This document shows, piece after piece, positions 25,328-34,080 of a stretch of 64,000 nt of DNA. Each line of letters opens with the position of its first letter. The first letter of the stretch is position 1. The position numbers were made by a program, and so were the translations under genes. Source of the DNA: Catellatospora vulcania (GTDB lineage: Bacteria > Actinomycetota > Actinomycetes > Mycobacteriales > Micromonosporaceae); contig NZ_WARX01000006.1 of NCBI RefSeq assembly GCF_009720385.1, positions 310,001 to 374,000 of the forward strand, written 5' to 3'. The notes beneath the pieces were generated by a model. It searched no databases, was not told where the DNA came from, and was given only the letters and a program-made list of their open reading frames with translations.

Positions 25328-26020
25328 GTGACACGGGGTGAGATCACGGTTGGCGGGGTGCGGCTGTCCTTTCTGGAGGAGGGGACGGCGGGGACGCCTG
25401 TGGTGGTGTTGCTGCACGGGCTGCCCAATGAGGCGGGGACCTGGACGCACGCGATGGCAGGGCTGGCCGCGACGCATCATCTCTACGCGCTGGACCAGCG
25501 CGGGCAGGGTCGCAGCGCGCACCCGGGGGCGTACTCGTTCGAGCTGATGCGCGACGATGTGCTCGGCTTCGTGGCGGCGCTGGGTCTGCGCGACGTGACG
25601 CTGGTCGGGCACTCCGCCGGGGCGACCGTGGCCTGCCTGGTCGCCCAGGAGCAGCCGGACTGGCTGGCGCGGCTGGTGCTGGAGGACTCCCCGCCGCCGT
25701 GGCCGGGCGGCCCGCGCTTTGCGATCCCCACCCGGCCGGACGGCGAGCTGGATTACGACTGGGCCGTGGTCGCGAGCCTGATGGCACAGGTCAACGACCC
25801 GGATCCGGCCTGGTGGGAGCGCCTGGACCGGATCGCCGTGCCGACCCTGCTGATCCACGGCGGCACGGCCAGCCCGATCCCGGCGGACAGAGCCGCGGCG
25901 GCCGTCGCGCGTATCCCTGACGCCCGCGCGGTCACCGTCGAGGCCGGGCATCAGGTGCACCGCGAGCGGCCGGAGGAGTTCCTCGCCGCGTTGCGGGCCT
26001 TCCTGGCGCCGCCGTCCTGA
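25328..26020 (+). CDS. Alpha/beta-fold hydrolase
   Basis: Serine hydrolase of 230 residues. Oxyanion-hole motif LLHGLPNEAGTW, nucleophile elbow LVGHSAGA, a likely acid residue in the HGGTASPIPAD region and the final histidine in EAGHQVHRERP complete a normal catalytic triad. The order and size fit the epoxide hydrolase/haloperoxidase-like group, but the substrate cannot be predicted. The GTG at 25328 was chosen because the hydrolase fold starts there; the open frame extends upstream only through the palindrome. The next gene follows 20 bp downstream. Confidence 0.88.
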   Translation: MTRGEITVGGVRLSFLEEGTAGTPVVVLLHGLPNEAGTWTHAMAGLAATHHLYALDQRGQGRSAHPGAYSFELMRDDVLGFVAALGLRDVTLVGHSAGATVACLVAQEQPDWLARLVLEDSPPPWPGGPRFAIPTRPDGELDYDWAVVASLMAQVNDPDPAWWERLDRIAVPTLLIHGGTASPIPADRAAAAVARIPDARAVTVEAGHQVHRERPEEFLAALRAFLAPPS

Positions 26021-26040
26021 CCTGACACGGCGGCCGCCGG

Positions 26041-26610
26041 ATGACAGGATCGTCTTCCGTGAACCTTGCCGAGCTGGCCGCTGAGGTCGACACCGCCTGC
26101 CGCCTGCGCGGCGAATTCCTGCTCCGCTCCGGGCGCACCGCCACCGAGTACTTCGACAAGTACCGCTTCGAGGCCGATCCCGTGCTGCTCGACGCGCTCG
26201 CCGGGCGGATGGCCGCGCTCGTCCCGGCGGGCACCGAGGTGCTGGCCGGGCTGGAGATGGGCGGCATCGCCGTGGTCACCGCGCTGGGCCGGCACACCGG
26301 CCTGCCGTGCGCGTTCGTGCGCAAGACCGCCAAGGCGTACGGCACCGCCCGGCTCGCCGAGGGCGCGGACGTCTCCGGGCGGCAGGTGCTGGTCGTCGAG
26401 GACGTGGTGACATCCGGCGGCCAGATCGCGATCTCCACACAGCAGCTGCGCGAGCTGGGCGCGACCGTCGACGCCGCGTTGTGTGTCATCGACCGGGACG
26501 AGGGCGGCGCGGGCGCGCTGGCCGCCGACGGCATCAGGCTGAGCGCCCTGCTGACCCGCGCCGACCTCGACCGGGCACGGGCTGACGGGCATAGCCGACG
26601 TCGAGACTAG
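26041..26610 (+). CDS. pyrE: Orotate phosphoribosyltransferase-like protein
   Basis: Type I phosphoribosyltransferase of 189 residues. The PRPP-binding loop is VLVVEDVVTSGGQ. Orotate-type features include YFDKYRFEADP near the N-terminus, LAGLEMGGIAVVTAL and the lysines in FVRKTAKAYG. Most likely it converts orotate and PRPP to OMP in pyrimidine synthesis. No other pyr genes adjoin, which is usual for actinobacterial pyrE. The start is uncertain: ATG 26041 or GTG 26059. A perfect hairpin terminator follows. Confidence 0.85.
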   Translation: MTGSSSVNLAELAAEVDTACRLRGEFLLRSGRTATEYFDKYRFEADPVLLDALAGRMAALVPAGTEVLAGLEMGGIAVVTALGRHTGLPCAFVRKTAKAYGTARLAEGADVSGRQVLVVEDVVTSGGQIAISTQQLRELGATVDAALCVIDRDEGGAGALAADGIRLSALLTRADLDRARADGHSRRRD

Positions 26611-26664
26611 GTCCTGGGGTGTCGGGTCCGGGCCGCAACCGTGCCGGCCCTGGTCGACAGTGCG

Positions 26665-26700
26665 GCCGGCGGTCGCTCACCCCCGTTAGCGACCGCCGGC
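26665..26700 (+). terminator. Intrinsic terminator after pyrE
   Basis: Perfect 13-bp stem (GCCGGCGGTCGCT and AGCGACCGCCGGC) with a 10-base loop, followed by CTTTCACT. It lies 54 bp downstream of the pyrE stop. Confidence 0.8.
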
Positions 26701-27046
26701 CTTTCACTGTCCGGGTGAACGCCGTCCCCCAACGGCATCTGTCCACCCATCCCCCTGTGCACTTCGCTCGGCGCCGTCGACCAGAAAACGAGTTCTCCGG
26801 CCGGGCCGGCCCGCTGGGACCCCTGGGGCCTTCATCGAGCGTCGCGCCACTGGGGATCACGCTACGTCGCCTGACCTGGGGTCGTCCAGGGCAAACTCAA
26901 GATTTTTTCACTGAAAGTAATCGGCACTCCACTCTCCGCGTTCGCCACTGAGAACGGATTCCGTACGCGACCACCGCTCGGGCACGCACGATTCGACCGT
27001 TTTGCGAGCCACGCACCACCGGATCACGCCCCGATGGGCGGTTCGG
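26701..27046. other. Non-coding gap without recognised features
   Basis: About 350 bp between the pyrE terminator and the end of the GNAT gene. It includes an unusually AT-rich patch near 26890-26940 (a run of six T followed by ACTGAAAGTAAT-like sequence). No gene, tRNA or clear palindrome was seen. Confidence 0.5.
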
Positions 27047-27532
27047 CTACAGCCGCTGGTACATCACGTGCAGGCCGACCCGGCCGTGCGCCGGGTGCTC
27101 GAACGCCTCCGGCACCGTGGCGAGGATCTCGAAGCCGATCGCCTGCCAGAGGCGCACGGCCGCGGTGTTGGTCTCCACCACCGCGTTGAACTGCATGCCG
27201 TGGTACCCCTGCGCCCGCGCCCAGTCCAGCACATGCCCGCCCAGCGCCCGGCCCACGCCGCGGCCCCGGTGGGCCGGGTCGACCATGAAGCTCGCGGTCG
27301 CGATGTGCGCGCCCCGTCCGGGCCGGTTCGGGCCCATCTTGGCCGAGCCGAGCACGGTGTCGGCGTCCACCGCCACCACGGTCCGGCCCGGGGCCTGCTC
27401 CATCCACCACGGGCGCGCCTGCTCCAGATCCATGCCCTCCGGAAAGGCGTAGGTCTGGCCCGCCGCGACGATCTCGGTGAAGAACGGGTAGATCTTCGGC
27501 CAGTCCTGGCCGGTCGCCTCTCGAATGATCAC
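27047..27532 (-). CDS. GNAT family N-acetyltransferase
   Basis: Acetyltransferase of 161 residues covering a full GNAT domain. The acetyl-CoA-binding motif is in VDPAHRGRGVGRALGGHVLD, and the C-terminal half has FNAVVETNTAAVRLWQAIGFE, typical of phosphinothricin/amino-acid acetyltransferase relatives. Probably cytoplasmic, modifying a small amine. A family D palindrome lies just upstream of its start, in the gap to the next minus-strand gene. Confidence 0.9.
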   Translation of the reverse strand: MIIREATGQDWPKIYPFFTEIVAAGQTYAFPEGMDLEQARPWWMEQAPGRTVVAVDADTVLGSAKMGPNRPGRGAHIATASFMVDPAHRGRGVGRALGGHVLDWARAQGYHGMQFNAVVETNTAAVRLWQAIGFEILATVPEAFEHPAHGRVGLHVMYQRL

Positions 27533-27592
27533 GCCCGGACCCTACCGCCCCGCCCGCGCGCCCCTCGACCGCCTTTCCCGCCCGAGACCACC

Positions 27593-27653
27593 CGACTTGC
27601 CTGGCACCTGTGCGTATCTTGAGCGGCGTTTCGCCCGGTTGCCAGGCAAGTCG
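27593..27653. repeat. Palindromic repeat, family D, copy 1
   Basis: Arms CGACTTGCCTGGCA and TGCCAGGCAAGTCG enclose a 33-base loop beginning CCTGTGCGTATCTTG. TGTGCGTATCTTG recurs in the loops at 39752-39826 and 48401-48475. It is followed by GATCATGAG, as at the ends of family B. Confidence 0.8.
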
Positions 27654-27687
27654 AGTGATCATGAGGCGCGTGGGGCGGGGACGTGGG

Positions 27688-28428
27688 CTAGATCAGGTCG
27701 GCGAGGGTCGCGTCGGTGGACGGGGTGACCCGGCGGGTGACACGGCGGGCGCGCACGTGGGCGGCGTGGGCGGCGGCGCGCAGGGACGCCGCCGCGGCCG
27801 TCGCGGCCTCGGTGGCCAGCCAGGCCTGCTTCTCGGTGTCGGCCGCCCGGCGGTACGCGGTGCGCAGCGAAGCCCGGGCGAACTGCGACAGCATCGTCTC
27901 CTGCTCGATCGGGTGCCGGCGCGGGTCCCAGCCGGCGCGGTGGGCCAGCGCGTCGCTGAGCTCCAGTGCGGACAGCTGCTGGTGCGAGCAGGCCGACATC
28001 GCCGAGCGGTGCAGGTGGCGCTCGCGGAAGGCGTACTCGGCGGGGGTCTGCGGGGTGCGCGGCAGCGGCAGTGCGGCGGCCACCAGCTTGCGGCGCGCGT
28101 CGGAGTCGGCCTCGTCGTAGCGCTGCCAGGCGGTCTCGGCCACGTCCTGCGCGGCCAGCCACTCCTCACGCCGCCGGCGGGCGGTCGTCGCGGCGCGCTC
28201 CGCGGCGGCGGTCGCCTCGCGGGCCTTGCGGACCAGCGCCTGCGCGTGCGCGGCCAGCAGCGCCTGCTGCTCCAGCTCCTCCGGCGCCGGCGTCACCGGC
28301 TGCGGCTCCGGCTGGCGGGTGTACAGGGTCAGCGCGCCGATGGCCACGACGGCGAGCACGGCGAGCAGCGACCAGACGAGCGCGGCGTTCGGCAGGTCAC
28401 GGAGGAACAGGTCCAGGACGACATTCAT
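27688..28428 (-). CDS. Hypothetical membrane-anchored coiled-coil protein
   Basis: Unrecognised protein of 246 residues. One membrane helix at about residues 15-37 (AALVWSLLAVLAVVAIGALTL) is followed by a long Ala/Glu/Arg-rich helical region (about 48-110) likely to form a coiled coil. The rest is also helical, with His-, Arg- and Ala-rich segments. The ATG at 28428 was chosen because the membrane helix follows directly; the longer frame upstream is low-complexity. The basic C-terminus (RARRVTRRVTP) would be cytoplasmic. No function can be assigned. Confidence 0.7.
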   Translation of the reverse strand: MNVVLDLFLRDLPNAALVWSLLAVLAVVAIGALTLYTRQPEPQPVTPAPEELEQQALLAAHAQALVRKAREATAAAERAATTARRRREEWLAAQDVAETAWQRYDEADSDARRKLVAAALPLPRTPQTPAEYAFRERHLHRSAMSACSHQQLSALELSDALAHRAGWDPRRHPIEQETMLSQFARASLRTAYRRAADTEKQAWLATEAATAAAASLRAAAHAAHVRARRVTRRVTPSTDATLADLI

Positions 28429-28700
28429 GATCGACACCTCGGGGTGGTGGAGGGGTGGACGCGACACCAGGGTTCGTCGCGAGGTGGGGGTGTTGCGGTG
28501 ACGAGGTCCGCGCGGACGTTCGCGCAGCGGCCTCAGGTCCGTGCCGGACGCCGTGGTGTCGAAACCTGGCCCCGGCCGGGCGGTGACGACGCACCACGGC
28601 ACCGTCGCGCGATCCGTTCCGGCGGACCGGGACGCGACGGCGTCAAGGGCACGCGGACGGCTTCCACGCCGCAGAAAAGGGGCGGCGACGCGACGGGAGG

Positions 28701-29021
28701 TTACGCAGGCGGGGCGCGACTGCCCTGGGCCCGCGGGTGGGCCGAGCCCGGCAGCCGGGCGGTGTCCACGGCGGCGCGGAGCACCACAGCCGGCTCGATG
28801 ATTCCGATCCGGACGGGCGTGGCCGCCGGGGCGGGTTGTGCCTCGTGCTCGGCGACGGCGGTGCTCGCCGCGACCTGCCCGGCCTGCGGCCGCGGGGCCG
28901 GTTGCGCCGCCTGCGCTGCCGAGGGGGCGAGCAGCAGGCTCATCAGGGCCAGCGCGGTCAGCATCCGCGCCGAAAGGCGCACGACCCACCGGATTGGACC
29001 GGTGAGCGCGCTGAATGTCAC
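28701..29021 (-). CDS. Small putative exported protein
   Basis: Possible gene of 106 residues starting at GTG 29021. A basic start and hydrophobic stretch (MLTALALMSLLLAPSAAQA) ending in an AQA-type cleavage site look like a signal peptide. The mature part is short, Ala/Pro/Gln-rich and has no known domain. The ribosome site is weak. It fills the gap between two better genes, divergent from the MBL hydrolase. It could be a spurious frame in GC-rich DNA. Confidence 0.45.
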   Translation of the reverse strand: MTFSALTGPIRWVVRLSARMLTALALMSLLLAPSAAQAAQPAPRPQAGQVAASTAVAEHEAQPAPAATPVRIGIIEPAVVLRAAVDTARLPGSAHPRAQGSRAPPA

Positions 29022-29145
29022 GAAACGAAAACTACCCCGTTCGGGCGAACGTCGCATCCGGAGTGATCGACACCACAGCACGCGGGCGGGCGGGTTCTCT
29101 GACAGACTGGCGACCGTCGCTGCCCGACGAACCCCGGGGGATCAC

Positions 29146-30075
29146 ATGAGCAGCACGGCATCGCCCGTGGCACCCACGCCGTCCCTGACCCGCCTCGCCC
29201 CTGACGTGTACGCATACCTGCAGCCCGACGGCGGCTGGTGCGTCAGCAATGCCGGCGTGCTGCTCGGCGAGGACGCGGTGACCCTGGTCGACGCGACCGC
29301 CACCGAACGCCGCGCCCGCCTGCTCGCCGAACACATCGCCACGCTGACCTGGGCGCCGGTGCGCACCCTGGTGGTCACCCACCGGCACGGCGACCACCAC
29401 TACGGCGCGCGCACGGTCGCGCCGGACGCGGTCGTCGTCGCGCACGCCAACGCGCGCGCCGACATCATCGGCGACGGCCTGAACCTGCCCGGCATCTGGC
29501 CCGACGTGGCCTGGGGCGAGGTCGCCCCGGCGGTGCCCACGCTCACCTACACCGACCGGCTCACCCTGTATGCCGGGGCGCTGCGGGTGGAACTGTGGCA
29601 CCCCGGTCCGGCGCACACCACCGGCGACACCGTGGTGTGGATCCCCGAGCACCGGGTGCTGTTCACGGGGGACGTCACGTTCTCCGAGGTCACCCCGCTG
29701 TGCCTGATGGGCTCGATCGAGGGCTCGCTGGAGGTGCTGTCGCGGCTGGCCGAACTCGACCCCGCGGTCGTGGTCAGCGGGCACGGGCCGCTCGCCGGTC
29801 CGGAGGTGTTCGAGGACAACGCCGATTACCTGCGCCTCGTGCAGGAGCTGGCCGCGGACGGCCTTGCCGCCGGGCTCACCCCGCTGGAGGCCGCCCGCCG
29901 CGCTGACCTGGGCCGGTTCAAGACGTGGCTCGACGCCGAGCGGCTGGTCGCCAACCTGCACCGGGCGTACGCCGAGGCGCAGGGCGCGCAGCGGGGCGCC
30001 GAACTCGACAACTACGCGATCCTCGCCGACGTGGCCGCGTTCAACGGCGGCCGGATCCCGACCTGCTTCGCCTGA
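29146..30075 (+). CDS. MBL-fold metallo-hydrolase
   Basis: Metallo-beta-lactamase-fold hydrolase of 309 residues. The first metal motif is HRHGDHH, followed by a later histidine in GPAHTTGDTVVW, an aspartate in LFTGDVTF and the final histidine in VVSGHGP, so the dinuclear site is complete. The C-terminal helical part is typical of cyclase-like or quinoprotein-relay MBL enzymes. The ATG at 29146 follows GGGGGATC. The next MFS gene begins 1 bp after the stop, so the two are co-transcribed and the exporter may handle the product. The substrate is unknown. Confidence 0.9.
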   Translation: MSSTASPVAPTPSLTRLAPDVYAYLQPDGGWCVSNAGVLLGEDAVTLVDATATERRARLLAEHIATLTWAPVRTLVVTHRHGDHHYGARTVAPDAVVVAHANARADIIGDGLNLPGIWPDVAWGEVAPAVPTLTYTDRLTLYAGALRVELWHPGPAHTTGDTVVWIPEHRVLFTGDVTFSEVTPLCLMGSIEGSLEVLSRLAELDPAVVVSGHGPLAGPEVFEDNADYLRLVQELAADGLAAGLTPLEAARRADLGRFKTWLDAERLVANLHRAYAEAQGAQRGAELDNYAILADVAAFNGGRIPTCFA

Positions 30076-30076
30076 C

Positions 30077-31306
30077 GTGGCGGGCTGGTTCCCGCCACCG
30101 GGCGAGCTGCGCGACGCCGCCTACGCCACCTTCGCCAACACCGTCGGCGGCGGGCTGTGGACCGCGGGCAGCGCGCTGTACCTGATCAAAGTCGCCGGCC
30201 TGACCCCGACCACGGTCGGCGCGGGGCTGTCCGCCGCCGCGCTGGTCGGCCTGGCCGCGAGCGTGCCCGCGGGCCGGCTGGCCGACCGCGGCGATCCGCG
30301 CTCGCTGCGTGCCGCGCTGCAGGTGCTGCAGGCCGCCGCCGCGCTGACGTACCTGCTCGTCGGCTCGGCGGCGAGCTTCCTGGCGGTCGCCGCCGTCGAC
30401 GCGCTGCTGTTCACCGGCAACCTGACCATGCGGGCCGCGCTGGTCGGCGCGCTCGGCCGCGCGGTCGGGCGGGTGCACGTCTTCGCGACGCTGCGCACCG
30501 CCGCGAACGCGGGCACGGCCATCGGCGCTGGACTGGCCGGGCTGGCGCTGGCCGTCGACAGCCCGGCCGCGTACCGCCTGCTCGTCGTCGCCGACGCGGC
30601 CACCTACCTGATCTCGGCGGCGCTGCTGATGCGGCTGCCCCGCTACCCCGCCGCCGACGCCGAGCAGCGGCCGCGCACCTGGGAGGTGTGGCGCGACGGC
30701 CGCTTCCTCGCCGTCACCGCGGCCACTTCGGCGATGTACCTGCGCCGGGTCGTGCTGACGCTGGTGCTGCCGCTGTGGATCGCCACCCGGGCCGACGTGC
30801 CCACGGTCGTCGTCTCGGCCGTGCTCGTGACGTACACGGTGCTGACCGTGGTGCTGTCGGCCCGCTCCGGCCGGCGGGCCGAGCAACCCGAACCCGCCGC
30901 CCGTATGGTCCGCCGCGGCGCGCTGGTGCTGGCCGTCGCGATGCTCGGGTTCGCCGCCGCGACCACGCTGTCCACCGCCGCCACGGTCACCCTGCTGCTC
31001 GCCTCCACCGTCGTCTACTCCGTGGGCGAGCTGTGGCACGTGAACGGCGCGACCGGGCTGTCCTACGCGCTCGCGCCCGAACACGCCATCGGGCAGTACC
31101 AGGGCGTCACCGTGCTGCTCAACGGCCTGGCCCTAGCCGCCGGCCCGGCCCTGCTCACCGTCGTGATCGTCGACTCCGGATCGCCGGCCGGCTGGCTGGT
31201 GCCCATCGTCCTGCTGACCGGGTGCGGGCTCGCCGTGCCGCCGCTGACCCGGTGGGCCGCAGCGGGCATCGCGAAACAACCGCGCGGGCCTGAGCTGCGC
31301 TTCTAG
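30077..31306 (+). CDS. MFS transporter
   Basis: Major facilitator superfamily protein of 409 residues with about twelve hydrophobic segments. The loop 2-3 signature appears as PAGRLADRGDPRSLRA. Transport direction and substrate are unknown; the pattern resembles small drug/metabolite exporters. The GTG at 30077 is immediately after the MBL hydrolase stop, and the LLM oxidoreductase follows 9 bp after its end. These three genes therefore look like one operon. Confidence 0.88.
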   Translation: MAGWFPPPGELRDAAYATFANTVGGGLWTAGSALYLIKVAGLTPTTVGAGLSAAALVGLAASVPAGRLADRGDPRSLRAALQVLQAAAALTYLLVGSAASFLAVAAVDALLFTGNLTMRAALVGALGRAVGRVHVFATLRTAANAGTAIGAGLAGLALAVDSPAAYRLLVVADAATYLISAALLMRLPRYPAADAEQRPRTWEVWRDGRFLAVTAATSAMYLRRVVLTLVLPLWIATRADVPTVVVSAVLVTYTVLTVVLSARSGRRAEQPEPAARMVRRGALVLAVAMLGFAAATTLSTAATVTLLLASTVVYSVGELWHVNGATGLSYALAPEHAIGQYQGVTVLLNGLALAAGPALLTVVIVDSGSPAGWLVPIVLLTGCGLAVPPLTRWAAAGIAKQPRGPELRF

Positions 31307-31315
31307 GCTCGGGCT

Positions 31316-32248
31316 GTGGAACTGCGCGTGTTCACCGAGCCCCAGCAGGGTGCCACGTACGAGCAGCTGCTCGCGGTGGCGCGAGCCGCGGAGGACGCCG
31401 GGTACGCCGCGTTCTTCCGCTCCGACCACTACCTGAAGATGGGCGACGTGACCGGGCTGCCGGGGCCGACCGACGCCTGGACCACCCTGGCCGGGCTGGC
31501 CCGCGACACCAGCCGGATCCGGCTGGGCACGCTGATGACCGCGGCGACGTTCCGCCACCCGGGGCCGCTGGCGATCAGCGTGGCGCAGGTCGACGCGATG
31601 AGCGGCGGCCGGGTCGAGCTGGGCATCGGCACCGGCTGGTACGCCGAGGAGCACGAAGCGTACGGCCTGCCGTTCCCGCCCGTCGGCGAGCGCTTCGACC
31701 GGCTCGGCGAGCAGCTGCACATCATCACCGGGCTGTGGTCCACCCCGGTCGGCGGCGCGTTCGACTTCCACGGCACGCACTACACGCTGACCCGGTCACC
31801 GGCGCTGCCCAAGCCGGTGCAGCAGCCGTACCCCCCGATCCTGATCGGCGGCGGCGGCAAGCGGCGCACGCCGGTGCTCGCGGCCCGGTTCGCCGACGAG
31901 TTCAACCTGCCGTTCGCGAGCGTCGAGGACTCGGCGGCGCAGTTCGGCCGGGTGCGCGACGCCTGCGTGCGCACCGGCCGTGACCCGGACGCGCTGCGCC
32001 TGTCGAACGCTTTGGTGCTGTGCTGCGGGCGCACCGACGCCGAGGTGGCCCGGCGCGCCGGGGCGATCGGGCGGCAGGTCGACGAGCTGCGGGCCAACGG
32101 TCTGGCCGGTTCCCCGGCCGAGATCACCGAGAAGATCGGCCGGTATGCCGAGATCGGCGCGCAGCGCGTCTACCTACAGGTCCTCGACCTGTCCGACCTG
32201 GACCACCTGGAGCTGGTCGCCGCCGAGGTCGCCCCCCAGGTCCGCTGA
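31316..32248 (+). CDS. LLM-class F420-dependent oxidoreductase
   Basis: Luciferase-like (beta/alpha) barrel oxidoreductase of 310 residues. Characteristic segments are FFRSDHYLKMG, LGTLMTAATFRHPGPLAISVAQVD, GRVELGIGTGWYAEEHEAYG and PPILIGGGGKRRTP. This pattern fits the F420-dependent subgroup common in actinomycetes rather than FMN monooxygenases. It is third in the MBL-MFS-LLM operon and ends at the divergence with the ADP-ribosylglycohydrolase. The GTG at 31316 starts directly at the barrel. The reaction is probably a hydride transfer to or from a small molecule. Confidence 0.88.
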   Translation: MELRVFTEPQQGATYEQLLAVARAAEDAGYAAFFRSDHYLKMGDVTGLPGPTDAWTTLAGLARDTSRIRLGTLMTAATFRHPGPLAISVAQVDAMSGGRVELGIGTGWYAEEHEAYGLPFPPVGERFDRLGEQLHIITGLWSTPVGGAFDFHGTHYTLTRSPALPKPVQQPYPPILIGGGGKRRTPVLAARFADEFNLPFASVEDSAAQFGRVRDACVRTGRDPDALRLSNALVLCCGRTDAEVARRAGAIGRQVDELRANGLAGSPAEITEKIGRYAEIGAQRVYLQVLDLSDLDHLELVAAEVAPQVR

Positions 32249-32415
32249 CCTCCACGCCCACCGCTCCGCGCAGCCGCACCCGCAGCCGCAGCCGCCGCCG
32301 CCGCACGCGACCCGGCCCGCCGTGCAGACAGCCCGGCGGGGCTCGGGTTCGACCCACCCGCCGCCCGGCAGCGCCGGGGCTCGGCCTGTCGGCACGGCCC
32401 CGGCCTGCCGGTAGG

Positions 32416-33324
32416 TCAGCCCGCCCAGTCCGGCAGCGGCTCGCGCGAGGCCAGCCACTCCGGCGGGATGCCCGCGACTCCCGTGTACGCGGCCACGATG
32501 CCGCCGACGATCGCGGCAGTCGTGTCGACGTCCCCGCCCGCCTGGACGCAGGTGCGGATCGCGGCCGGATAGTCGTGCAGCATCCGCGCCGCGACCCAGA
32601 CCGTGAACGGCACCGTGTCCTGCGCCGTGATCGCGGCGCCGTTGCCCAGCTCGTACGCCGCCTCGGCAGCCGGCAGGTGCAGCATCCGACGGGCCCTGCC
32701 CAGCCCGCGGTGCACCCGGCCGGGCGGCGTCAGCGCCCGGACCGCGTCCACGAACGGCCCCGGCTTAGGGCGGGTGCCCGACAGCCGTCCCGCGCAGGCG
32801 AGGCTGGCCGCGACCGCGATCGCCACCGCGCCGGCCACCCCCTCCGGGTGGGCGTGGGTGACCATCGCCGAAGCGACGGCCTCCTCTGCGGCCCGCCCCG
32901 GATCGTCGGGGAAGTACGCCCCCAGCGGCGCGACCCGCATCGCGGCCCCGTTGCCGCACGAGCCCTGCCCGTCGAACGCCTCGGTGGCGGCCTGCTGCCA
33001 GGGCGCGCCGCCGCGCACCCGCCGCAGGATGATGAACGCGCCGACGCCGTACCCCCGGTTGGGCTCGATGCGTTCGGCGAACGCCTCGACGAGCCGGTCC
33101 GGGTCGATCCGGCCCGCCTCGTTCAGCATCCAGGTGATGGAACACGCCATCTCGGTGTCGTCGGTCCATTCCCAGACCGGCGGCGGGACGATGCCCGCCA
33201 CGAGGTCGGCGACCCTGCGCCCGACCATGAAGTACTGCGCTCCCAGCGCATCGCCGACGGACAGACCCGCCAGGCTCTCGGCGGCGTATCCGCGCCGCGT
33301 GTTCTCGTGTAGGACGAACCTCAT
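32416..33324 (-). CDS. ADP-ribosylglycohydrolase family protein
   Basis: ADP-ribosylglycohydrolase-like protein of 302 residues, expected to remove ADP-ribose from proteins or small molecules using two magnesium ions. Metal-binding motifs are visible: GDALGAQY at the N-terminus, WTDDTEMA, and GGDVDTTAAIVGGIV near the C-terminus. The ATG at 33324 was chosen because the family normally starts just before the GDALG motif; ATG 33339 and 33363 are alternatives. A 167-bp gap to the LLM gene (32249-32415) shows nothing recognisable. Confidence 0.88.
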   Translation of the reverse strand: MRFVLHENTRRGYAAESLAGLSVGDALGAQYFMVGRRVADLVAGIVPPPVWEWTDDTEMACSITWMLNEAGRIDPDRLVEAFAERIEPNRGYGVGAFIILRRVRGGAPWQQAATEAFDGQGSCGNGAAMRVAPLGAYFPDDPGRAAEEAVASAMVTHAHPEGVAGAVAIAVAASLACAGRLSGTRPKPGPFVDAVRALTPPGRVHRGLGRARRMLHLPAAEAAYELGNGAAITAQDTVPFTVWVAARMLHDYPAAIRTCVQAGGDVDTTAAIVGGIVAAYTGVAGIPPEWLASREPLPDWAG

Positions 33325-33375
33325 CGTGCCGCCGATCATGGCCCACCACGTCCACCCCGGCAATCGGGTAACGGG

Positions 33376-33900
33376 TCAGGAGTCCAGCACGGCTTCGATG
33401 AAAGGAGCCTTGCCCGCCCGGTACGCGACCCGGTCGCGCCGGTTGCGTCCGGCGAGCTCGGTCTTCAGCGCCGCATAACGCGCCGCGGCGGCGGGGGCGG
33501 CGCGCAGCCGGTCCCGGAACGCCAGCCAGGTCGGCCACCCGTCCGAGGCGTGCTCGACCACGTGCAGGTGGTGGCTGCGCCGGGCGACGTCGGGATAGCA
33601 GTACGACCACCGCCGTAGCGCCCCGTCCGACGGCTCCGGCGCGGCCACCCAGCCGATCTCCACCAGCCGGGCCGCCACCGGACCGGCCGCCTCGTGATCG
33701 CTCACCCGGGCCAGCATGTCGATGATCGGCTTGGCCGGCAGCCCCGGCACCGCGGTGCTGCCGATGTGCTCGACCGGGCCGACCAGTACCGGTGCCAGCA
33801 CTTCCACCACCCGCGACCGCTGCGCCTCGAACAGCTCCGGCCAGCGCGGGTCGTACGGCACGATCACGATCTCGTCCCGTCGGACGTCAGGTGACTGCAC
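33376..33900 (-). CDS. GrpB/UPF0157 family protein
   Basis: GrpB family protein (nucleotidyltransferase-like fold) of 174 residues. Family motifs include VPYDPRWPELFEAQ, VEHIGSTAVPGLPAKPIIDML and a C-terminal YAALKTELA with KAPFIEAVL. Some relatives are fused to CoaE dephospho-CoA kinase, but here it stands alone. The function is not established. The GTG at 33900 is chosen because the family starts with I/V-V-P-Y-D about ten residues in; the upstream frame has no family similarity. Confidence 0.85.
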   Translation of the reverse strand: MQSPDVRRDEIVIVPYDPRWPELFEAQRSRVVEVLAPVLVGPVEHIGSTAVPGLPAKPIIDMLARVSDHEAAGPVAARLVEIGWVAAPEPSDGALRRWSYCYPDVARRSHHLHVVEHASDGWPTWLAFRDRLRAAPAAAARYAALKTELAGRNRRDRVAYRAGKAPFIEAVLDS

Positions 33901-34080
33901 CTGCCCACGGTGCCTCACCGGTCCGCGAAACGGAAGCCCCGCGAGCACCCGGCACAACGCGAGCTCCCCGCGTACGAACCAGGGTCCGGTCCACAGAATC
34001 CGCGCCCACCAGCCGAGCCGCCGCATAACGTGGAGATACACCCTGGTCGTCCGCCAGGCGAACAGCGCGAAAGGCGAGCG

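Noticed and set aside
26611-27046. A possible tRNA or small RNA in the 436-bp gap.
   Set aside because: No cloverleaf or CCA-like end was recognised; only the pyrE terminator is supported.
27688-28428. The coiled-coil protein as part of a phage shock or secretion system.
   Set aside because: The helix pattern is Ala/Arg-rich without PspA or secretion motifs; too little support.
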